Positions 58,372 through 64,000 of a stretch of DNA of 64,000 nucleotides are shown here, in pieces (the first letter of the stretch is position 1; each line of letters starts with the position of its first letter). Both the position numbers and the translations under genes were made by a program. Location: positions 1 through 64,000 of the forward strand of contig NZ_JASKYM010000002.1 in the NCBI RefSeq assembly GCF_030131845.1. The letters run 5' to 3'. The stretch is from Romboutsia sedimentorum. Lineage in GTDB: Bacteria > Bacillota > Clostridia > Peptostreptococcales > Peptostreptococcaceae. Under the pieces are notes generated by a model. That model was not told where the DNA came from and made no database searches. It saw only the letters and a program-made list of their open reading frames with translations.

Positions 58372-59211
58372 ATGTTAGTATCATTAGTAATGCCAACCTT
58401 AAATAGATATGATGATATAGATTTATTAATGCAGAGTTTACAAAGACAGACTTACAAGAACTTTGAATTAATAGTTATAGATCAAAATGATAATAATAAG
58501 GTAGAAGAAATTGTAAATAAATATAAAGATGAGATAGTTGTAAAATATATAAAAAGTGACAAAATAGGATTAAGCTATAATAGAAATATAGGAATAGAAA
58601 TGGCTAAAGGCCAAATAATAGCATTTCCTGATGACGATTGTGTATACGAAGATGATACTTTAGAAAAGGTTATAAAATTCTTCGAAGAAAATGATAATTA
58701 TAGATTATATAGTTGTAAGACTATGGATGCAAATAAAGTTGATTGTTTTAAGAAAATGTATGATGGAAGATGTGAAATAAGTAGTACTAATATAATGGAT
58801 ACTTTAACATCAATAACATTTTTTATAAATTTTAAAAATGATAATTATACTAGATTTGATGAGAAATTAGGTGTTGGTGGAGAGTATGGTTCTGGAGAAG
58901 AAATAGACTATGTACTAGATTTACTTAGCAAGGGATATAAAGGAAGATATTTTGGTGAAAATATAATTTATCATCCAGCAAAAAAACACTCTAAATCAAA
59001 AGAGAAATATCAAAGAGATTTTAACTATGGTAGAGGTTTCGGAGCGCTTTGTAAAAAAGAAATAGTTTATAGAAAAAATTATAAGTTTATAAAAGTAATG
59101 GGCTATAAAATAGTAAGAAATATTGGTGGTATTATTCTAAACAAAGATAGAGATTATCATGATGCTACAATAAAGGGAAGAATCGAAGGATTTAGAAAAT
59201 ATAAATTATAG
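58372..59211 (+). CDS. Family 2 glycosyltransferase
   Basis: A 279-residue GT-A transferase. VSLVMPTLNRYDDIDLLMQS opens the domain, the DxD-type motif is in IIAFPDDDCVYEDDTL (about 82-97), and GEYGSGEEIDYVLDLLSKG (about 170-188) supplies the catalytic acidic residues. No membrane spans. It adds a sugar to the polymer repeat; which one is unknown. CGGGAGG precedes the ATG. Confidence 0.85.
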   Translation: MLVSLVMPTLNRYDDIDLLMQSLQRQTYKNFELIVIDQNDNNKVEEIVNKYKDEIVVKYIKSDKIGLSYNRNIGIEMAKGQIIAFPDDDCVYEDDTLEKVIKFFEENDNYRLYSCKTMDANKVDCFKKMYDGRCEISSTNIMDTLTSITFFINFKNDNYTRFDEKLGVGGEYGSGEEIDYVLDLLSKGYKGRYFGENIIYHPAKKHSKSKEKYQRDFNYGRGFGALCKKEIVYRKNYKFIKVMGYKIVRNIGGIILNKDRDYHDATIKGRIEGFRKYKL

Positions 59212-59233
59212 ATACATAGCGAGGACAACACTT

Positions 59234-60415
59234 ATGAGTAAAATAAATGCATTAGTAAATATGACTCTAGCAGCTATAATATATCCATTCAAAAAAACAG
59301 AATTTAAGAATGGAAATATTTGGCTTATAGGCGGACATGCTGGGGATATATATGATGATAATTCTAAGTTCCTTTATGAATATATATTAAATAATCATAA
59401 GGATGTAGATATTTATTGGGTTGTAAATGAAGATAGTAAAGTTAAAAATAAAATACCAGGAAAAATTTTAATAAAAGGAAGTATAGAAAATTATTTATAT
59501 TACTACAATGCAAAGGTAATAGTATTTTCTCATGCACCATCAGCAGATATAGCTCCTTACAATTTTGCTATTCCAATATTAAATAAATTCCATGAAAATG
59601 TATTTAAGGTATTTTTAAATCATGGTTCGATAAGCTTTAAGAAAAGAAAGCCTATGAATGCTAAACTTAAAAAATTGATAGATGATTTAATGAGAAGTTA
59701 TAATATGGCGACTGCTATATCTGAGTTTGAAAAAGATATTATGGTTAATGAGTGGAAAATGAGTGAAGATGCTGTATGTGTAGTTGGTAGTGCAAGACAT
59801 GACAATCTTCCTTTAAATGAAAAATCTAAAAATAGAGATATTTTATATATGCCAACTTGGAGAGATTGGATTAAGTTTGGTTCAGGTGAATTTACAGAAA
59901 CTCAATACTTTATAAATATAATGAACTTTTTAAATGATGAAAGATTAAATGATATATTAGAGAAAAATGACGTTAATATAAAGTTTTATATGCATCATTT
60001 AATGCATGGGTTTATTGATGATATAAAAGAAAATATAACTGGAAAAAGAATAATATTCTTAGATAAAGATGTCACAGTGGCAGATGAAATAACATCTTCA
60101 ATAGCTAATATAACAGATTATTCAGGTGTGGCTGTAGATTTTCTATATATGGATAGACCGATACTTTTTTATCAATTTGACAAAGAAAAATATAAACAAG
60201 AAGTGGATTCATATATAGACTTAGATAATGAAATGTTTGGTTCTATAGCTTACAATAAAGACCAAGCAGTAGATGAATTAATAAGATTAATAGAGAGTGG
60301 ATTTGAAGTTAAAAAAAATCAAGAAGATGCAAGAAATAAGTTTTTCAGATATAATGATAATGGAAATTGTAATAGAATTTATAATTCTATATTAAAAAAA
60401 TTAAATAATATATAA
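59234..60415 (+). CDS. CDP-glycerol glycerophosphotransferase family protein (TagF/TagB-like)
   Basis: A 393-residue member of the Glyphos_transf family (PF04464), which moves glycerol phosphate or a related polyol phosphate from a CDP carrier onto a wall polymer. Family motifs seen are FLNHGSISFKKR (about 128-139), YMPTWRDW (about 211-218), HHLMHGF (about 256-262), and ITDYSGVAVDFLYMDRPILFY (about 294-314). It implies that the wall polysaccharide carries polyol-phosphate groups or a phosphate backbone, in line with the anionic polymers that CWB2 domains bind. No CDP-glycerol synthase (TagD) is in the window. Confidence 0.87.
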   Translation: MSKINALVNMTLAAIIYPFKKTEFKNGNIWLIGGHAGDIYDDNSKFLYEYILNNHKDVDIYWVVNEDSKVKNKIPGKILIKGSIENYLYYYNAKVIVFSHAPSADIAPYNFAIPILNKFHENVFKVFLNHGSISFKKRKPMNAKLKKLIDDLMRSYNMATAISEFEKDIMVNEWKMSEDAVCVVGSARHDNLPLNEKSKNRDILYMPTWRDWIKFGSGEFTETQYFINIMNFLNDERLNDILEKNDVNIKFYMHHLMHGFIDDIKENITGKRIIFLDKDVTVADEITSSIANITDYSGVAVDFLYMDRPILFYQFDKEKYKQEVDSYIDLDNEMFGSIAYNKDQAVDELIRLIESGFEVKKNQEDARNKFFRYNDNGNCNRIYNSILKKLNNI

Positions 60416-60432
60416 ATAGTGAGGAAACTAAT

Positions 60433-61182
60433 ATGAAAAAAAATTTAGTATCTATAATTACTCCTATGTATAATTCTGAAAAATTTATTGAGGAAACTAT
60501 AAAATCTGTAATAAATCAAACTTATAAAGATTGGGAAATGATAATTGTTGATGATTGTTCAACTGATAATAGTCCTAATATAGTTAAGCCTTATGTAGAA
60601 ATTGATCCTAGAATAAAATATATAAGAGCTAAATCTAACAAAGGTGTATCATGTGCTAGAAATATAGCACTAGATAAGGCTAAAGGGCAGTTTATAGCAT
60701 TTTTAGATAGTGATGATATTTGGAATGAAAATAAATTGGAGAAACAAATAGGCTTTATGATAGAAAATAATTGTGCAATTACTTTTACATCATATGAGCT
60801 TATGGATGAAAATAATGAAAGTCTTGGTAAAATAATACAAGTACCTAAAAAAGTTGATTATACTACCTTACTAAAAGGTAATGTATTAGGATGTCTTACT
60901 GTAGTGGTTGATAAATCGAGGTTAGATTTTGATATAAAAATGAGTGGAGTTAGGCATGAAGATTATGTACTATGGCTTTCTATCCTAAAACAAGGTAATA
61001 TAGCATATGGTATAAATGAAGTTTTGGCACTTTATAGAAAATCGAGCACATCACTTAGTGGAAACAAAATAAAAGCTGCTATGTGGACGTGGAACATATA
61101 TAGAAATATAGAAAAGATGCCATTACACAAATCTGTATACTATTTTGTGAATTATAGTATAAACGGGATAAAAAAAAGTTAA
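60433..61182 (+). CDS. Family 2 glycosyltransferase (paralogue of 62152)
   Basis: A 249-residue GT-A transferase with SIITPMYNSEKFIEETIKSV at the start, IIVDDCSTDNSPNIV, and the DxD motif in FIAFLDSDDIWNENKLEKQI (about 91-110). GVRHEDYVLWLSILKQG (about 175-191) supplies the ED acceptor-site residues. It is closely similar over its full length to the protein at 62152, including the LLKGNVLGCLTVVVD / LLKNTIIGCSTVAVD region, so one arose by duplication. Confidence 0.86.
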   Translation: MKKNLVSIITPMYNSEKFIEETIKSVINQTYKDWEMIIVDDCSTDNSPNIVKPYVEIDPRIKYIRAKSNKGVSCARNIALDKAKGQFIAFLDSDDIWNENKLEKQIGFMIENNCAITFTSYELMDENNESLGKIIQVPKKVDYTTLLKGNVLGCLTVVVDKSRLDFDIKMSGVRHEDYVLWLSILKQGNIAYGINEVLALYRKSSTSLSGNKIKAAMWTWNIYRNIEKMPLHKSVYYFVNYSINGIKKS

Positions 61183-61202
61183 AAAGAAAGGGTGGAGTCT
61201 AA

Positions 61203-62096
61203 ATGTATAAGTTTACTGTTTTTACACCAACCTATAATAGATCGTATATTTTAGAAAATTTATACAATGATTTAAAAGAACAAACTTTTAAAGATTTTGA
61301 ATGGTTGATAGTAGATGATGGAAGCACAGATGATACAAAAGATTTAGTTAATAAATTTAAAAATGAAAATTTATTAACTATAAGATATATATATAAAGAA
61401 AATGGTGGTAAGCATACCGCTATAAATTTAGGTGTAGAAAAAGCTTTAGGAGAATTATTTTTTATAGTAGATAGCGATGACGGATTAGTAAATGATTCTT
61501 TAGAAGTTGTTAATGAAACATGGGGAAAATCACATGATAAAAACGGTTTGTGCGGAGTTATGGGATTATGTGTTTATAAAAATATAGACGTGGTAGGAAC
61601 AGATATACCAGAAGATAAAAGTTCATATCATCTCTCAGATTTATATTATAAATTAGGTATGAAGGGTGATAAAACATTAGTGTTTCTTACAGATATTTTA
61701 AGAAAGTATCCTTTCCCAGAAAGAGACGGAATAAAGTTTTTACCTGAGAGCATTGTTTGGAATGAAATATCTAAAGATTATAAAATGCTATGTACTAATA
61801 AACCATTAAGAGTTGTAGAATATCTAGAAGATGGGTTAACTATGAATAAATTCAAAAAAAGTTCATTAAGAGGAAGAGCGTTAGAATATTTATATTTGAC
61901 AAACCAAAATACTTATCCTATAGATAGATATCCATATATGTGGGTTAAAAATTATATAAACTTAGCTAGATATTCATTGTTATCTGAAAGTAGCTATTAT
62001 AAAGAAATCAATAAGTTTGGTGATAAATTTATGTATGGTGTATGTTTCCCACTGGGTTACTACAAGTATTTAAAACAAAAGAAACACGTAAAATAA
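61203..62096 (+). CDS. Family 2 glycosyltransferase
   Basis: A 297-residue GT-A transferase. FTVFTPTYNRSYILENLYND opens it, WLIVDDGSTDDTKDLV follows, and the metal-binding motif is FFIVDSDDGLVNDSLE (about 87-102). FLPESIVWNEISKDYKMLCT (about 179-198) lies at the acceptor site. It is distinct from its two neighbours and resembles transferases of capsule clusters. Substrate unknown. GGGTGG is upstream of the ATG. Confidence 0.85.
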   Translation: MYKFTVFTPTYNRSYILENLYNDLKEQTFKDFEWLIVDDGSTDDTKDLVNKFKNENLLTIRYIYKENGGKHTAINLGVEKALGELFFIVDSDDGLVNDSLEVVNETWGKSHDKNGLCGVMGLCVYKNIDVVGTDIPEDKSSYHLSDLYYKLGMKGDKTLVFLTDILRKYPFPERDGIKFLPESIVWNEISKDYKMLCTNKPLRVVEYLEDGLTMNKFKKSSLRGRALEYLYLTNQNTYPIDRYPYMWVKNYINLARYSLLSESSYYKEINKFGDKFMYGVCFPLGYYKYLKQKKHVK

Positions 62097-62151
62097 ACAA
62101 ACTTATTAATAGTAACAAATTGATAGCTACTATATAAGGAGAATGTAAATT

Positions 62152-62904
62152 ATGAATGAACCTTTAGTATCGATAATAACACCTGTATACAATGCAGAAC
62201 AGTTTTTATCAGAGACGATAAAGTCAATAAAGTGTCAAACTTATAGTAATTGGGAACTTTTATTAGTGGATGATTGTTCTAAGGACGATTCAGCGAAGAT
62301 AATAAAACAATTTGCAAAAGGCGATGACCGAATAAAATATATAAAGCTTGAAAAAAATTCTGGGGCTTCAGTATCTAGAAATACTGGTATCTCAAATGCA
62401 AAAGGTAGATTTGTTGCATTTATTGATAGTGATGATTTATGGGAACCTCAAAAACTAGAAGTTCAAATTAAACATATGATAAAAGAAAAAGTAGGATTTA
62501 CTTTTACATCGTATAGATATATGAAAGAAAACGGAGATAAAACTAATAAAGTAGCAAAGGCACCATCTAAAATAAATTACGATGGTCTTCTTAAAAATAC
62601 TATAATAGGATGTTCTACTGTAGCTGTAGATAGAAATATTATTGGGGATTTTCAAATGCCTTTAGTTAGAAGAGGACAAGATACCGCTACATGGTTAAAG
62701 ATATTAAGAAATGAAAAATATGCTTATGGAATAGAACAAGATTTAGTTAACTATAGACTAGTAGGAGATTCTTTATCAAGCAATAAAGTAAAAGCTCTAA
62801 AAAGAACTTGGAATACTTATAGAAATGTAGAAAAATTAAACATATTTAAAACTTCTTATGTTTTTTGTTTTTATGTATTTAACGCTATAAAGAAAAGGAT
62901 ATGA
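62152..62904 (+). CDS. Family 2 glycosyltransferase (paralogue of 60433)
   Basis: A 250-residue GT-A transferase beginning with VSIITPVYNAEQFLSETIKS at about residue 5, then LLVDDCSKDDSAKII and the metal motif FVAFIDSDDLWEPQKLEVQI (about 92-111). It keeps the length and most motifs of the protein at 60433. At the acceptor-site position it reads RRGQDTATWLKILRNE, with QD in place of the ED of its paralogue, which may reflect a changed acceptor. AAGGAGAA precedes the ATG. Confidence 0.86.
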   Translation: MNEPLVSIITPVYNAEQFLSETIKSIKCQTYSNWELLLVDDCSKDDSAKIIKQFAKGDDRIKYIKLEKNSGASVSRNTGISNAKGRFVAFIDSDDLWEPQKLEVQIKHMIKEKVGFTFTSYRYMKENGDKTNKVAKAPSKINYDGLLKNTIIGCSTVAVDRNIIGDFQMPLVRRGQDTATWLKILRNEKYAYGIEQDLVNYRLVGDSLSSNKVKALKRTWNTYRNVEKLNIFKTSYVFCFYVFNAIKKRI

Positions 62905-62939
62905 GCGTAGTTAAATAGATTTAATTGGAGGAGATAGTC

Positions 62940-64000
62940 ATGAAGATTGCTATAGCTGGAACTGGATATGTAGGTTTAGTAACTGGGGTATGTTTAGCTG
63001 AAGTAGGTCACACGAATGTGGTATGTGTTGATGTAGACGATAAAAAAGTAGATCTTATGAAAGCTGGAGTTTCACCTATACATGAAGATAATTTAGAAGA
63101 ATTGATGATTAAAAATTATCAATTAGGAAGAATTGATTATACTACAGATTACAAAAGTGCATACAAAGATGCTGATGTAATTATGATAGCTGTAGGGACG
63201 CCAGAGAGAAGTGATGGTTCTGCAAACTTAGATTATATAAAACAAGTAGCAAAACAAATTTCTCAAACTATAACTAAAGATACTTTGATAGTAATAAAAT
63301 CAACAGTGCCTATTGGTACCAACGATAAGATAGAAAGCTATATAAGAAATAATTTAAAAAATAATGTTAAAATAGAACTTGCTTCAAATCCAGAATTTTT
63401 ATCACAAGGAAGCGCAGTAGTTGATACACTACAAGCATCAAGAATAGTTGTTGGTGTTGAAAGTGAATGGGCAAAAGATATACTAGATGAAATTTATAAA
63501 CCATTTAATCAGCCAATAGTTGTAACTAATAGAAATAGTGCAGAGATGATAAAATATGCTTCAAATGATTTCTTAGCACTTAAGATATCTTTTATGAATG
63601 ATATTGCTAATCTTTGTGAAATAGTAGGTGCAAATATTGAAGATGTAGCTAAAGGTATGAGCTATGATGATAGAATAGGTTCAAAGTTTTTAAAAGCTGG
63701 TATTGGATACGGTGGTTCATGTTTCCCAAAGGATACCAAAGCACTACATTGGTTATCTAGCCACAATGGATATGAACTAAAAACAGTAAAAGCTGCTATA
63801 GAAGTAAATGAATCTCAAAAGCTTAGATTAGTTAGAAAAGCATCTAAATTAGTAGAAAGCTTTGAAGGAATGAAAGTAGCAATTCTTGGACTTACTTTTA
63901 AGCCTGATACTGACGATTTAAGAGAGGCTCCTTCTATACCTAATATTAAATACTTAATAGAAAGAGGAGCTAATGTTGTAGCTTATGATCCTGTAGGAGT
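62940..64000 (+). CDS. UDP-glucose 6-dehydrogenase (partial, runs off the window)
   Basis: The frame starts at ATG 62940 after GGAGGAG (62927-62933) and is still open at the right edge, with about 353 of some 430-440 residues visible. It oxidises UDP-glucose to UDP-glucuronate with NAD. KIAIAGTGYVGLVTGVCLAE is the Rossmann start. STVPIGT lies at about 121 and SNPEFLSQGSAV at about 150. The catalytic cysteine is in GYGGSCFPKD (about 256-265), and LGLTFKPDTDDLREAPS opens the last domain. It is of the Ugd/TuaD type, different from the dehydrogenase at 41025. With GalU it supplies an acidic sugar for the polymer. Confidence 0.93.
   Translation, partial: MKIAIAGTGYVGLVTGVCLAEVGHTNVVCVDVDDKKVDLMKAGVSPIHEDNLEELMIKNYQLGRIDYTTDYKSAYKDADVIMIAVGTPERSDGSANLDYIKQVAKQISQTITKDTLIVIKSTVPIGTNDKIESYIRNNLKNNVKIELASNPEFLSQGSAVVDTLQASRIVVGVESEWAKDILDEIYKPFNQPIVVTNRNSAEMIKYASNDFLALKISFMNDIANLCEIVGANIEDVAKGMSYDDRIGSKFLKAGIGYGGSCFPKDTKALHWLSSHNGYELKTVKAAIEVNESQKLRLVRKASKLVESFEGMKVAILGLTFKPDTDDLREAPSIPNIKYLIERGANVVAYDPVG

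Overview
The window is AT-rich DNA of a low-GC Gram-positive anaerobe. It most likely comes from the Peptostreptococcaceae, in the Paraclostridium/Paeniclostridium group (Clostridium bifermentans / C. sordellii). The family-level evidence is a complete alpha-toxin-type phospholipase C, many CWB2-repeat cell wall proteins (the Clostridioides-type S-layer anchor), a SecA2 ATPase beside them, and a c-di-GMP-II riboswitch. Species is an inference; I could not run a search.

Layout. 1-413: end of an rRNA operon (23S 3' end and 5S). 515-2826: a small membrane protein, phospholipase C and the RNase P RNA. 2901-6600: galU, galE, a coiled-coil peptide and an L,D-transpeptidase. 6790-12935: a three-part Gtr-type lipid-linked glycosylation set (GtrII-like, GtrA, GtrB) and a small operon with a GT2 and polytopic membrane proteins. 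13101-21476: three CWB2 surface proteins, including a major S-layer candidate and its diverged paralogue. 21490-26810: a scrambled accessory stretch with a PD-(D/E)XK protein, an internally deleted dedA copy, a decapitated gtrII copy, a broken tnpB with its 3' RNA, a VanZ protein, a CpsB-type phosphatase and an intact dedA. 26991-33374: a phage-like replication module (AAA ATPase, XRE repressor, Phg_2220_C-type replication protein, DnaB, two Mor-like proteins, and a YvrJ/DUF2922/DUF1659 operon) with no integrase visible. 33574-34617: a Fic protein behind two matching palindromes.

34890-40669 is a surface-fibre locus: three proteins with SipW-type signal peptides, one LPQTG protein, SipW, a class D-like sortase and two LuxR-type regulators with degenerate receivers. 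The second regulator sits behind a c-di-GMP-II riboswitch with a terminator. 41025-64000 is a cell wall polysaccharide locus resembling the C. difficile PS-II/S-layer region: sugar dehydrogenases, glycosyltransferases, two MurJ-like flippases, a sugar-phosphate transferase, a Wzy-like polymerase, a CDP-glycerol transferase and a phosphoglucomutase. It is interleaved with secA2 and two more CWB2 proteins, one of them an amidase.

How the genes fit together: GalU, GalE, Pgm and the dehydrogenases supply activated sugars. The glycosyltransferases, flippases and polymerase make the anionic wall polymer that CWB2 domains bind. SecA2 exports the CWB2 proteins. SipW, the TasA-like proteins and the sortase build a second surface structure that c-di-GMP probably influences.

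The most unusual signal is an 11-base motif, GTGAGAAATAC, found five times, all beside S-layer/secA2 genes. At three sites the opposite strand looks like a complete small RNA gene: a TATAAT box, a start 7 bases later, a 5' stem, the conserved GUAUUUCUCAC and a terminator shared with the convergent gene. At the other two sites the motif lies in the 5' leader of S-layer-type genes. A wobble-paired match covers the ribosome site and start codon of the first large surface protein. I propose a small-RNA family acting on S-layer mRNAs.
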